Of a stretch of DNA of 64,000 bases, positions 1-8,136 are shown one piece after another. The translations under genes were made by a program, and so were the position numbers. Numbering within the stretch: position 1 is the first letter of the stretch; each line of letters opens with the position of its first letter. Where the stretch lies: assembly GCA_963709665.1 (NCBI GenBank), contig CAVPWU010000009.1:1-64000 (forward strand), in the 5' to 3' direction. Source of the stretch: DASZIT01 sp963709665 (GTDB taxonomy: Bacteria; Actinomycetota; Acidimicrobiia; Acidimicrobiales; RAAP-2). The notes beneath the pieces are model-generated. The model saw only the letters and a list, made by a program, of their open reading frames with translations. It searched no databases and was not told where the DNA came from.

Positions 1-55
1 TCTCTCCCCGCAGTAGGTAGCGGCCTCCACCGGGGCGGCCGGGGAGGTGTCCGCC

Positions 56-553
56 ATGGCCGTCAAGACCACCTGGGATGTCGAACACGCTTGCGGGCAC
101 AGTCAGGCCCACGATCTGTCCTCAAAGCGGGTGTCCGACCGTGCCGGATTCGCCCGGTGGCTCGCCGGCCGCGACTGCACGGACTGCTGGACCCGCGAGC
201 GGGACGCGGCTACCGGTAGGGACCGCGATGCCTGGTTGGCCGAAAGGCGAGCCGAGGAACTGTCCGCCGTCGAGACGTGGGAGACCAAAGCCGGCATGCC
301 ACCCCTCGACGGATCGGACAAGGCGGTCGAGTGGGCCCGCAAGGTCCGCCACCAGCTCGTCGCGGCCCGCCTTCGACGACATGGGCTGCCCGGAGGACGC
401 CGACTTCACCGAGCAGATCGAGACTCCGGCCCGGACGGTCATGTCGGCGTCGTGGTGGATCGACCAACGAGACGCTGACCCGTCGGACCTGGCCGAGTTG
501 CTGGCCGACGCCACTGTCGACGGCGCCGCTATGTCAACGAGAACCCGTACTGA
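56..553 (+). pseudogene. Element accessory protein, frameshifted
   Basis: Starts at ATG 56, preceded by GGGGAGG about 8 nt upstream; a GTG at 47 is an alternative. The first ~100 residues contain a Cys-x-His plus Cys-x2-Cys arrangement (HACGH, then CTDCW), suggesting a small zinc-binding domain, followed by an acidic helical segment. Around 365 the plausible reading switches to another frame (AFDDMG through SWWIDQRD to DLAELLADA), and around 525 it returns to the starting frame to end in VNENPY at the stop 551-553. The stop overlaps the next ATG (TGATG), as expected for a once-intact operon gene. It resembles conserved unknown proteins of actinobacterial plasmids and integrative elements; function unknown. 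Two compensating frameshifts mean decay or sequence errors. Confidence 0.55.
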
Positions 554-933
554 TGGGCACTCGACACGACCTTGGTCCGGTTGATCCGGGCCCGGGCGAC
601 CCCGTCGCCGCCTATCGACTCGCCGTCGAGCACCTTGCGGCCGCTCTCGTCGAGGTCTGGGCTGTCTGTGAGCAGAGCGCCGGAGCAGGAAGCAACGGGA
701 CGGGCTTGAACCTGCCCGAGGCACTCTCCTATGCCCTCGGACTTGCCGCCCAGTCCCTGGGACTCGACCCCGGAGCGATCGAAGATGAGGAGAACCGAAA
801 CGACACCGCCACTGAAGGGCTGGTTCGACACCGATCCGGATCGTGGGAAGCGGCGGCCATGCGTCCGCTGGTCTATCCCGTCGCATGGCTCCCCGACCCG
901 GTCGGTCCCGATCACACCGGAGTGGAGCTGTGA
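553..933 (+). CDS. Hypothetical protein of integrative element
   Basis: ORF of 126 residues whose ATG overlaps the natural stop of the preceding gene by one base and whose TGA overlaps the next GTG (GTGA), so it sits inside a translationally coupled block. The middle third is Ala/Leu-rich and probably helical; the last third is Pro-rich and ends in GVEL. No catalytic motif, membrane segment or signal peptide is visible. I do not recognise the family. The tight overlaps are the best evidence that it is a real gene. Confidence 0.5.
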   Translation: MGTRHDLGPVDPGPGDPVAAYRLAVEHLAAALVEVWAVCEQSAGAGSNGTGLNLPEALSYALGLAAQSLGLDPGAIEDEENRNDTATEGLVRHRSGSWEAAAMRPLVYPVAWLPDPVGPDHTGVEL

Positions 934-1370
934 CCGTCAGGAGCACCACTGGATTGGATGGCGGCAGGGCCCAGGCGCACCTGATCCGGCGTCCGGACAC
1001 CGACGTCGAGCGGACTCCTGTCGCCGCTTCGAACCAGCGCCCGTCCCAGCCCTCGCCGTCGGAGATCCACACCATCGCCCGTCGCCTGCAGCACGCCTCC
1101 GACACGATGGGGCTCCACATCACGATCGCCTTCGCTGAACGGATGGCGACCGAGGGTCTCCGCCGTTCCGACGAGGTCGGGATGGTGAAGACGAGCGACA
1201 CGGTCATCTTCTTCGCCGAATCAGCAGATCGAGCCGGCGTCACCGTCCTCGGTTGGGCCGACCAGCACACCCGCCTGGACCGCTTCGCCTCCCTGCAACT
1301 CGCACCGAACCCACCGGCCACGGCCTCACTCGACGCCGGGCCCGCCGACGACACGGGGCCGGAGCTGTGA
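930..1370 (+). CDS. Hypothetical protein of integrative element
   Basis: ORF of 146 residues. I choose GTG 930, which overlaps the upstream TGA, rather than the longer reading from 843 that would run through the preceding gene. Residues from about 45 to 115 look like a compact folded domain (EIHTIARRLQ, then VIFFAESADRAG); the tail is Pro/Ala/Asp-rich and ends in GPEL, like the end of the preceding gene. No recognised motif. It lies between another small unknown gene and the primase remnant and is probably co-transcribed with them. Function unknown. Confidence 0.5.
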   Translation: MTVRSTTGLDGGRAQAHLIRRPDTDVERTPVAASNQRPSQPSPSEIHTIARRLQHASDTMGLHITIAFAERMATEGLRRSDEVGMVKTSDTVIFFAESADRAGVTVLGWADQHTRLDRFASLQLAPNPPATASLDAGPADDTGPEL

Positions 1371-1389
1371 GCCTCATAGCGGAGGCCAA

Positions 1390-2632
1390 GTGCGCGCCAC
1401 ACGCTCGCAGGTGTGGCCGCTCCGGACGGGCATCGCCGTGCCGCCCGGTGGGAGCCGATCGGTCACCGTGCACTGTCCGTTTCCGGCCCACGGCCACCCC
1501 GACCGCTCCCCGTCTCTGCGCCTCTACCTGGCTGACGACTACTACTGCTGCCTTGGCTGTGGATCCAAGGGTGATGTCGTCCAGTGGGTGCGCGACACCG
1601 AGCAGGTGTCGGTCGCCGGTCGCCATCGCCACGCTCGACGCCGGCGGTTCGCTGACCAACGCCTGGGCTGGCCAGGCCCACGCCACCTCGCCGAGCCACC
1701 GTCCTGCCGTCGTCCCGCGTTCGAACCACCCCGGCTCGACCGGACCACGAGGGAGGCGGTGTTCGCCGCTTTGGACGCCGCGTGGGTCATCTACTCCTCA
1801 CCGCCGCTTCACCATCGAGGTTCGGCGTACCTGGCCGCCCGGGGGATCGAGGTGCCCGTGCTCGAGACCCGCAACCTTCGGGCCGAGGTCGGGCACACCC
1901 CCGACTCCGGCGACGGGCTAGTCACGGCCCTTCGGGCGCAGGGCTTCGATGATGACGAGCTGGTCGACGCCGGGCTCGCTCGACACCGGCCCGGTACCGG
2001 TCGTCTGTTCGACTTCTACCGCCAGCGGGTACTCATTCCCATTCGTACCGATGAAGGCGCCATCTGCGGCCTCATCGGCCGGAACGTCGGTGACCCCCGG
2101 TTCCCCAAGTACACCAATCCGACCCGCACCCTCGCCTACGACAAGTCGGTAGACCTCTACCGCCCGCTGCCTGCCCCGACCCACCCCGACGGCCGGGTCA
2201 TCGTGGTCGAAGGGACGCTCGATGCCATGGCCATCGCCATTGCCGCCATCCGCACCGGCCAGGCCGACCGCTTCTGCCCGGTCACTCAGTCGGGCAAGGA
2301 GCTCTCGGAGGCCCAGCTCGCCGCCGTGCTCGGGCTCCACCCCAACCCGCCGGTGATCAGCTTCGACGGGGACGCCGCCGGCCGCAGCTCCAACGAGCGC
2401 ATCGCCCGGCCGCCTCCGATCGGGGGGAAGTGGTCACCGTCGTGACCCTGCCGGACGACTACGACCCGGCCAGCTGGCTGGCCGAACCAGGGGGATGCGG
2501 GCCTGGCCCTGTGGAGCCATGCCGGCCACGAGTCCCTGCGTGACATCCCGGCCAGTGCTCCGTGCCACGGCGGCCGTCACACCCGTCCGGCACGACCACG
2601 CCGACCTCGAGATGAGCGGAGTCGGACTGTGA
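1390..2632 (+). pseudogene. CHC2 zinc-finger / Toprim DNA primase, frameshifted
   Basis: The N-terminus has a DnaG-like CHC2 zinc ribbon (VHCPFPAH, then CCLGCGSKGD). The central part carries a Toprim-like core (VIVVEGTLDAMA around 2200, then SFDGDAAGR around 2360), as in primases of actinobacterial plasmids and integrative elements. The coherent protein cannot be read in one frame. It switches near 1620 (to AIATLDAGG), back between about 1675 and 1700, again near 2405-2425 (to VVTLPDDYDPASWLAE), again near 2490 (to GDAGLALW) and probably once more before the natural end SGVGL at stop 2630-2632. The longest open piece is 1390-2445. At least four frame changes argue for inactivation, unless the sequence is of low quality here. 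It would have supported element replication. Confidence 0.65.
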
Positions 2633-2964
2633 CCTCCGTGTTCGTCGCACCACGACGCACGGACGCCGCCCGTAAGTCGCCAGCACCGGCGCCGAGGTCC
2701 GCGGTCGAGGTGGCCGAAGGAGCGTGGCCGCAGGCGGTCACTCCCCCGCCGGAGGTGCGTCCGCCGACGCTCAGTCCCCTCTTCACCACCGACCAGGCCG
2801 CCGACTACCTGCAGATCTCGGTCCGATCGGTCAAGAACCTGCTGGGGGACGGGCGGATCCCGTTCATCAAGATCGGGCGGACCACCCGCATCCATCGGGA
2901 CGACCTCGACGGGTTCATCGCCCAGAACCGCCGCCGGCAACGCCAGGGCCTGCGACCCACCTGA
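2629..2964 (+). CDS. Excisionase-like helix-turn-helix DNA-binding protein
   Basis: 111 residues, GTG start overlapping the primase stop (GTGA). The first ~45 residues are a Pro/Ala-rich leader. Residues ~48-100 form a MerR/excisionase-type winged HTH: FTTDQAADYLQ, a turn, VRSVKNLL, then IPFIKIGRTTRIHRDDLDGFI, the usual pattern of the excisionase/HTH_17 family, followed by an Arg/Gln-rich tail. Such proteins bind att arm sites and direct the integrase toward excision, or act as small regulators. The gene converges on the integrase gene with only four bases between stops, unlike pSAM2, where xis and int lie in tandem. Family assignment is strong; the excisionase role is inferred from position. 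Confidence 0.8.
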   Translation: MTSVFVAPRRTDAARKSPAPAPRSAVEVAEGAWPQAVTPPPEVRPPTLSPLFTTDQAADYLQISVRSVKNLLGDGRIPFIKIGRTTRIHRDDLDGFIAQNRRRQRQGLRPT

Positions 2965-2968
2965 GCCG

Positions 2969-4276
2969 CTACAGCCCCACCCGCCTCGCCTGTCGGAGCT
3001 GTTCGACCCGGGCGGCGGCGTTGTCGGCCGAGTCGGACAGCAGGTGGGCGTAGAGCCGTTTCGACGTCTCCACGTCGGCGTGGCCCAGGATGAGCTGGAC
3101 CTCCAGGTCGCTGGCCCCGGCCGCCCACAGCAGCGCGGCGGCCGTGTGGCGCAGATGGTGGGGGGTGAGCCCACGCAGCCGCTCGGCCTCGGCACGCGCC
3201 TGGTCGGTGGCTGCGCTTCGATCCATCCCCGACTTCACCAACCGATTTCGCTCAGTGGTGGCCCAGCGCTTCGACGCCGCCACGACCGCCGGTCGGAACG
3301 TTCGCTCTACATAGTTGTTCCACCGGAACCCGCCGCCCTTCGGCCCGATGAACAGCGCCTCGTCCTCGCCGGCGTCACCTCGGCCGGCCAGGTGCACCTT
3401 CAGCAGTTCGGCCAGCTGCGGGCCGATGATGACGGCTCGGACCCGGCCACCCTTCGGTACCGGGTTGCGCACCAGCCGCCCCTCGACCTCCACCACCGGC
3501 TGGCGGATCCACACCCGCTTGGCCGCCAGGTCGACGTCGCCGATCCGCATGCCCGCCACTTCGGACCGTCGGCCGCCGGTGCCGAGCAGGAGCTCGAAGA
3601 CCAGACGGTCCTGAGCGGTCGGCAGCTGACGCTCCAACAGGTCGATGAACCGGAAGTCGGGTACCACGATCTTCCGTACGCGGTCGAGGGCCGGATCGAC
3701 GGTGAGGCGTAGGTCGGCCATGGGACTGGCGACCAACACGCCCTGATCCACCATCCAGTTGCACAGGGCCCGCATCATCAACCAGTGGGTCCGGAGCGTG
3801 TTGGGCGCCCGGCCGGCCACTTCCATGCGGCGGAGCACGTCGGCGATGTCGACGGCCTCGAGGGTCTGGGGAAGGCGCTCGCCGATGGCCGGCTTCCACC
3901 AGCGCCGCCACTGAGCTCGATCGCGGGCGCTGGTCGACTCCGACCCACCTCGCCCGTGGCCGACTCGCACCACCGAGCGACGGCCCGCTTTCGCCGCTTG
4001 CCACCGTTCGAACCACTCGTCGCAGCGAACCCCTGCCACCGCCATGTTGGTCATCGCTCCCGGCGGCAACTCGAGGGAGGGATCGGGATCGTCGGCCGGG
4101 AGCAGATGGGTGGTCCGCCACCGACCCTGCGCCCGCACCGCGTCCTCTTCGGTCTCATAGACGCCGTAGAGGACCTGCGGCCCATCGATTCTCACCCGCA
4201 GGCGCCACCGACCACTCGGCCGCTGATCGATCGTCCCGCCGTTGTTCGGTGCCCTGCGTCGCTTCCGCCTGGTCAT
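2969..4276 (-). CDS. int: Tyrosine recombinase / site-specific integrase
   Basis: 435 residues from ATG 4276, chosen because GGAGG lies 7 nt upstream; a GTG at 4321 would add 15 residues. The N-terminal ~60 residues resemble an arm-type DNA-binding domain (GRWRLRVRIDG). A core-binding SAM-like domain lies at about 95-195, and the catalytic domain fills the C-terminal half. Catalytic residues are visible: the first Arg in LLGTGGRRSEV, HHLRHT (His-x-x-Arg), a His in ILGHAD and the Tyr nucleophile in KRLYAHLL. It would integrate and excise the element at the adjacent tRNA-Ala gene. Unlike the accessory genes it is intact, so the insertion may be recent or the gene may still be under selection. 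Confidence 0.93.
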   Translation of the reverse strand: MTRRKRRRAPNNGGTIDQRPSGRWRLRVRIDGPQVLYGVYETEEDAVRAQGRWRTTHLLPADDPDPSLELPPGAMTNMAVAGVRCDEWFERWQAAKAGRRSVVRVGHGRGGSESTSARDRAQWRRWWKPAIGERLPQTLEAVDIADVLRRMEVAGRAPNTLRTHWLMMRALCNWMVDQGVLVASPMADLRLTVDPALDRVRKIVVPDFRFIDLLERQLPTAQDRLVFELLLGTGGRRSEVAGMRIGDVDLAAKRVWIRQPVVEVEGRLVRNPVPKGGRVRAVIIGPQLAELLKVHLAGRGDAGEDEALFIGPKGGGFRWNNYVERTFRPAVVAASKRWATTERNRLVKSGMDRSAATDQARAEAERLRGLTPHHLRHTAAALLWAAGASDLEVQLILGHADVETSKRLYAHLLSDSADNAAARVEQLRQARRVGL

Positions 4277-4321
4277 CCCGGTCCTCCGCCAAGGGGACTG
4301 ACGCCGATGATTCGGAGTCAC

Positions 4322-4414
4322 TTGAGTCCCGTTGAGTCCCGTTTACCCTATCTGGCAAAAGTTGCCAAAATCAGGATCCGACCTGATACTACCTCTGACC
4401 TGCAGTTTCTCGGG
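4322..4414. promoter_or_regulatory. int upstream / attachment-arm region
   Basis: The strip between int and the tRNA has three ordered signals: a direct repeat TTGAGTCCCG at 4322-4331 and 4332-4341; a perfect inverted repeat TGGCAA-aag-TTGCCA at 4353-4367; and a second one, ATCAGG-N6-CCTGAT, at 4370-4387. Direct and inverted repeats beside a tRNA-linked integrase gene are typical of arm-type integrase/excisionase sites and the int promoter. The sequence elements are seen directly; their role is inferred. Confidence 0.5.
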
Positions 4415-4487
4415 TGGAGGTGAAGGGACTCGAACCCTCGGCCTCTACATTGCGAACGTAGCGCTCTACCAGCTGAGCTACACCCCC
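4415..4487 (-). tRNA. tRNA-Ala (anticodon CGC)
   Basis: Read on the minus strand, the 73-nt segment folds as a complete cloverleaf: acceptor GGGGGTG paired with CACCTCC, D-arm GCTC/GAGC, anticodon stem CTACG/TGTAG with loop TTCGCAA (anticodon CGC, reading GCG), T-arm GAGGG/CCCTT with loop TTCGAGT, and discriminator A. CCA is not encoded. Its 3' end faces the integrase gene, the classic orientation for a tRNA gene used as an attachment site; it remains intact after insertion. Confidence 0.95.
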
Positions 4488-4522
4488 GACGGCCATGAGA
4501 GATTAGCCGCCGCCGGGCCGTC
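4488..4522 (-). terminator. Possible hairpin terminator after the GH18 gene
   Basis: GACGGCC (4488-4494) and GGCCGTC (4516-4522) form a perfect 7-bp stem with a 21-nt loop, between the stop of the leftward hydrolase gene and the leftward tRNA gene. There is no T-tract and the loop is large, so this is a weak call. Confidence 0.3.
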
Positions 4523-4543
4523 CGCCCGCCGGTGGAGCGAAGG

Positions 4544-6808
4544 TCAACCGCCCGATCGCACCTTGGGTGTCGCGGTGGTACCGGAGCCCGTGGTGCCGTG
4601 CCCCCCGACGGTGGTCGTGGACGTGGTGGTGGTGGGGGGCACGGTCGTCGTGGTGGTGGTCGGAGGCACGGTGGTCGTGGTGGTGGGGGGCACCGTCGTG
4701 GTGGTGGTGGTCGTGGAGGGAGCCGTCGCCGGTACCGCGAAGGTCCAGGCGGCCTCGGCACAGTCGCCGGGCTGCACGGCCAGCACCTCGTAGGTCCCCG
4801 GGGATCCGGGGAGGGACCAGACGTCGAGGGGCGGGCCCGACTGGAGGCAGGTCAGCTGGGGGTCGGTGGTCTGGAACCCGGTCAGCAGGCCCACGTAGGT
4901 CCCGCCGGTGGTCACCGGGGTCACCGGCTCGAGCGCCACGGCCTGGCTCTGGAACAGGCCGGTCGAGGTGTACCCGGCCCCGGCGATGCCCGGAGCCGTG
5001 GTCGGTGAGGTGCTGGTGGCGGTGGGGCCCGGCGTGTAGTCCTTCACCGGCGGGGCGTTGCCCAACAGGGCGGCCAGCATGGCCGGGTCGTTGCCGTCCA
5101 TGCCCAGGGCCCAGATCCCCATGCCCCGGATGTGGAACGAGTTGGCCAGCGACGCCTTCATGGCCAGCGAGGTGGGGTTGTCGAAGTAGGTCTCGTGCCA
5201 CTGGGCACCGACCAGGTAGGAGGTCCAGGCGGTGTCGGTGGCACCATCCCAGTAGGTGGGGTTCCCCGACGCCGCGATGGTGCTGTAGGACAGCGGGGAC
5301 TCCGGCCCGGTCGACTGGGCGGTGGGGGTGCCGTCGGTGGTCGGCCAGTCATATCCGTAGTAAGGGACCCCCAGGATCACCTTGGAGGCCGGTACCACCG
5401 CGGTGTACTGCTGCAACGTCTCGGTGTCGTTGTACCCGCCGCCCGTCAACGGGGCGGTGGGGCTGGGGGTGACCGGGTCGTTCATGTCGTAGGCCATGAC
5501 GAAGAAGCCGTCGAGGGCGGGCGCCAGGGCGGCGACGTCGTAGAAGCCGGAGGAGTCGGCGGCGGCACTGGCGTAGGTGGCCATGGTCACCTGCCAGTGG
5601 GGGTTGGCGGCGTGCAGCGAGTTGGACACCTGGGTGATGAGGGCGGTCAGGCCGTTGCGGTCGGCCGAGCCCTCGCCCTCGAAGTCGAAGTTGACGCCGT
5701 CGAGGTTCTTGGCACTCACCGCCGCGATCAGCGCCGCCGACAGGGTGGCGGCCGCCGTCGGGTCCGAGGTGATCTGGTCGAGCGACGACTGGCTGAAGCA
5801 GGTCACCGTCAGCACCACCCGGTCGCCCGCCGCATGGGACCGGGTCACCAGGTTGGTCAGGTCCTGGCTCTCGTACCCGTTCCAGCCGGGGCCGCTCTGG
5901 TCGAGGGACCCGTCCCCGTTGGCGTCCACGCTGAAGTAGGCCAGGGTGGTCAGGTCCTGGACATCGAACCCGCTCGACTCGGGGAGCGTCCAGTAGGGGG
6001 CGTAGCCGAAGATCTCGTGGGACTGGAGGGGGGCCGAGGACGCCAGGGCCGGTGGCGCCGGTTGGGGCGCCGCGGCGGCGGCGGGGAGGTTGCTGGTGCC
6101 CGGGGCCTCGGTGGCCTGGACCACGTTGCCGGTGGCCGGCGACGGGACGGATCGCACCCGGTGGTGCGGCGGCGCCGGCGAGGCGGTGGCCCCCAGGGAG
6201 GCGGTGGCACCACCGGCGATGACCGCCACCGCCAGCAGGCTGGCCAGCACCGGTGCGAACGACCGTCCGCCCCGGCCGTGTCGGGCGGCGCTCACCAGGC
6301 CCCAGTCGGACAGCCTTCGCCGGACCGCGGCGTCGAGGGGCGCGACCACGGCGGCCAGGGCCACGGCCAGGCCGACCACCCGCCGCCGGGCGGCTCCCGA
6401 CGCCCGGGCGGCGGCTCCGCCGGCCCGGAGGCTCTCCGCCCACTCGGCCGAACGCTCCCCCACCGCCCGGAAGAAGGGCACCAGGGCGACGGCGGGGACC
6501 ACGAACTTTCGTGACTCGGCGTGGTCAGCTCCGTTCGTGCCGTGAGTAACGATCTCGAGCACCTGGGCGGTGGAGCCATCCTCCCCGGTGACGGTGGCGT
6601 CGGCGGAGAATCCCCGCAGGTGCGACCAGGTGACCAGGGTGGGGACCACGGGCCGACCGGCTCCCCTGGGGGCGATGGTCAGCCCTCCCCTGCCTACCGA
6701 TATATCGGTCGGAACGCCGTCGGCGCGGCCGCCCAGCTCCTCCACCCCGATCAGCTCGGCGGGAAGGGTCTCGGAGGGCAGGCTCGGGTTCGGGCGGCTT
6801 GGTCGCAT
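4544..6808 (-). CDS. Membrane-anchored GH18-family glycoside hydrolase with Thr-rich tail
   Basis: 754 residues from ATG 6808; a TTG at 6841 would add 11 residues. A cytoplasmic part of ~180 residues precedes one membrane segment at about 184-207, then a Pro/Ala-rich linker, then a GH18 TIM barrel at about 266-580 starting IFGYAPYW. The catalytic motif is DGVNFDFE at 370-377. The proton-donor Glu377 and Asp375 are present, but the second Asp of the DxxDxDxE chitinase motif is Asn373, as I recall for YaaH/SleL-like peptidoglycan N-acetylglucosaminidases. Cell-wall glycan is therefore a likelier substrate than chitin. A small Cys-containing domain follows, and the last ~70 residues are runs of Thr broken by VPP. 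The gene is divergent from the PIN/TRAM gene. Confidence 0.82.
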   Translation of the reverse strand: MRPSRPNPSLPSETLPAELIGVEELGGRADGVPTDISVGRGGLTIAPRGAGRPVVPTLVTWSHLRGFSADATVTGEDGSTAQVLEIVTHGTNGADHAESRKFVVPAVALVPFFRAVGERSAEWAESLRAGGAAARASGAARRRVVGLAVALAAVVAPLDAAVRRRLSDWGLVSAARHGRGGRSFAPVLASLLAVAVIAGGATASLGATASPAPPHHRVRSVPSPATGNVVQATEAPGTSNLPAAAAAPQPAPPALASSAPLQSHEIFGYAPYWTLPESSGFDVQDLTTLAYFSVDANGDGSLDQSGPGWNGYESQDLTNLVTRSHAAGDRVVLTVTCFSQSSLDQITSDPTAAATLSAALIAAVSAKNLDGVNFDFEGEGSADRNGLTALITQVSNSLHAANPHWQVTMATYASAAADSSGFYDVAALAPALDGFFVMAYDMNDPVTPSPTAPLTGGGYNDTETLQQYTAVVPASKVILGVPYYGYDWPTTDGTPTAQSTGPESPLSYSTIAASGNPTYWDGATDTAWTSYLVGAQWHETYFDNPTSLAMKASLANSFHIRGMGIWALGMDGNDPAMLAALLGNAPPVKDYTPGPTATSTSPTTAPGIAGAGYTSTGLFQSQAVALEPVTPVTTGGTYVGLLTGFQTTDPQLTCLQSGPPLDVWSLPGSPGTYEVLAVQPGDCAEAAWTFAVPATAPSTTTTTTTVPPTTTTTVPPTTTTTTVPPTTTTSTTTVGGHGTTGSGTTATPKVRSGG

Positions 6809-7024
6809 GGGAACGGTGTTGTCGCAGGTAGCGGCGTACAAGTCTGGTGCAGGCGGACCCCGATGGCAATACCCCCCCTATGGCGCCCCCCCTCGGGTCC
6901 CCGGGGGTAACCTGGTTTCGAACTCCGGCGGGCCCTCCCGAGGTCCGAGCACGCTAGGCGCGATGACAAGCACTCACCATGATCAACGCCACTTCCCAGA
7001 CCATCCGAGCTGAGCGGTAGCCCC

Positions 7025-8101
7025 GTGCTCTTCGTCGAGGTCTTCCGCTTTCTCTTCGTCCTGGCCGGCGCCGGCGCCGGGCTCGAGGTCGGCAACCATG
7101 CCGGCGGTGGCGGCCACGGGCTCGTCGGCATGCTGCTCGGCGCCGCCATCTTCTACGTCATCGGCGGGGTGGTCGGCCGCCTGCTCGACCGGGGGCTCCA
7201 GCGGGCGGTGTTCCTGCTGCGCAACATGCCGCCCGGGGAGGTCTTCGCCGCCTCCATCATCGCCACCACCGGCCTGCTGTTGGGCCTGGTCATCTGCCTC
7301 CCCCTGCTGGCCCTCCACCAGTCGAGCATCGAGATCCTGATCGCCTCGGCCGTGTCGTGGATCCTCGCCACCCTCGGCTGGCGGCTGGGGGCCGCCAAGG
7401 GTCGCCAGGTGGTGGCGGCGGCCGGGCTGAGCCGGATCCTGGCGCCACCGGTCGACCCGCCGCCCGGCTACGCCCTGCTGGTCGACTCGTCAGCGGTCAT
7501 GGACCGGTTCCTGTTGGTGCTGGGTCGCTCCGGACTGCTGCCCGGCGGCCTGGTGATCCCGCAGTTCGTGGTGGACCAGGTCCGCACCCTGGCCGACGGA
7601 CCCGACCCGGTGACGTCCCGCCGGGCGCGCCGCGGTCTGGAGTCCATCGAGGTCCTCCGGGAGGCCGGGGTCCCGGTCCACGTGGCGCCCGACGAGGTGC
7701 CCGAGGTCGACGACACCACCACCAAGGTGGTGACGGTGGCCCGGCGCCTGGGCCTCCGGATCGGCACCTGCTCGTCGACCGTCATCGAGATGGCCGGGGA
7801 CTGGGACCTGCCCGCCGTCGATCTCCGTCGGATGACCGGGGAGCTGACCCCCGACCACGCACCCGGCGAGCGCCTGGTCATCGACCTGATCAAGGAGGGC
7901 CGTCAGGCCCGGCAGGCCGTCGGCTACCTTCCCGACGGCGACATGGTGGTGGTGAACGACGCCGTCCATCTGGTGGGCACCCCCAACGTCGAGGTGACCG
8001 TCCTCTCCACCCGCCCCACCGCCCAGGGTCTCATGCTCTTCGCCCGCTTGACCGTCGAGGACGGCAGCAACCGGGATCTCCACCCCGCCACCTCCGCCTG
8101 A
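7025..8101 (+). CDS. PIN/TRAM domain membrane protein (YacL family)
   Basis: 358 residues from GTG 7025. The N-terminal ~125 residues hold about four hydrophobic segments. A PIN nuclease-like domain follows at about 145-265, starting YALLVDSSAVMDRF with the first acidic metal ligand. A TRAM-type RNA-binding beta-barrel lies near 285-345 (GERLVIDLIKEGRQARQAVGYLPDGDMVVV). This architecture is that of the YacL-like putative membrane-bound ribonucleases widespread in Gram-positive bacteria, with no settled physiological role. No operon partner: the upstream gene is divergent and the next is convergent. Confidence 0.85.
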   Translation: MLFVEVFRFLFVLAGAGAGLEVGNHAGGGGHGLVGMLLGAAIFYVIGGVVGRLLDRGLQRAVFLLRNMPPGEVFAASIIATTGLLLGLVICLPLLALHQSSIEILIASAVSWILATLGWRLGAAKGRQVVAAAGLSRILAPPVDPPPGYALLVDSSAVMDRFLLVLGRSGLLPGGLVIPQFVVDQVRTLADGPDPVTSRRARRGLESIEVLREAGVPVHVAPDEVPEVDDTTTKVVTVARRLGLRIGTCSSTVIEMAGDWDLPAVDLRRMTGELTPDHAPGERLVIDLIKEGRQARQAVGYLPDGDMVVVNDAVHLVGTPNVEVTVLSTRPTAQGLMLFARLTVEDGSNRDLHPATSA

Positions 8102-8136
8102 GCCTTCCGCGCCGCCCGAGCCCCTGCCCGGAGCGA

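Larger units (their letters stand above)
1..4414. mobile_element. Integrative element next to tRNA-Ala, partial (int-proximal end)
   Basis: The segment carries a tyrosine recombinase gene beside the 3' end of a tRNA gene, an excisionase-like HTH gene converging on it, a CHC2/Toprim primase remnant and three small unknown genes. This gene set and order resemble actinobacterial integrative elements of the pSAM2/AICE type. The right boundary should lie at or inside the tRNA 3' half (4415 onward). The left boundary and second attachment site are outside the window. Two of the accessory genes are frameshifted, so the element is probably not fully functional. The assignment is family knowledge plus context; no second att copy can be seen. 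Confidence 0.75.

Noticed and set aside
122..1402. 426-codon minus-strand ORF in the integrative element
   Set aside because: No recognisable motif, and it runs opposite small genes that overlap head to tail in the GTGA/TGATG style of real operons.
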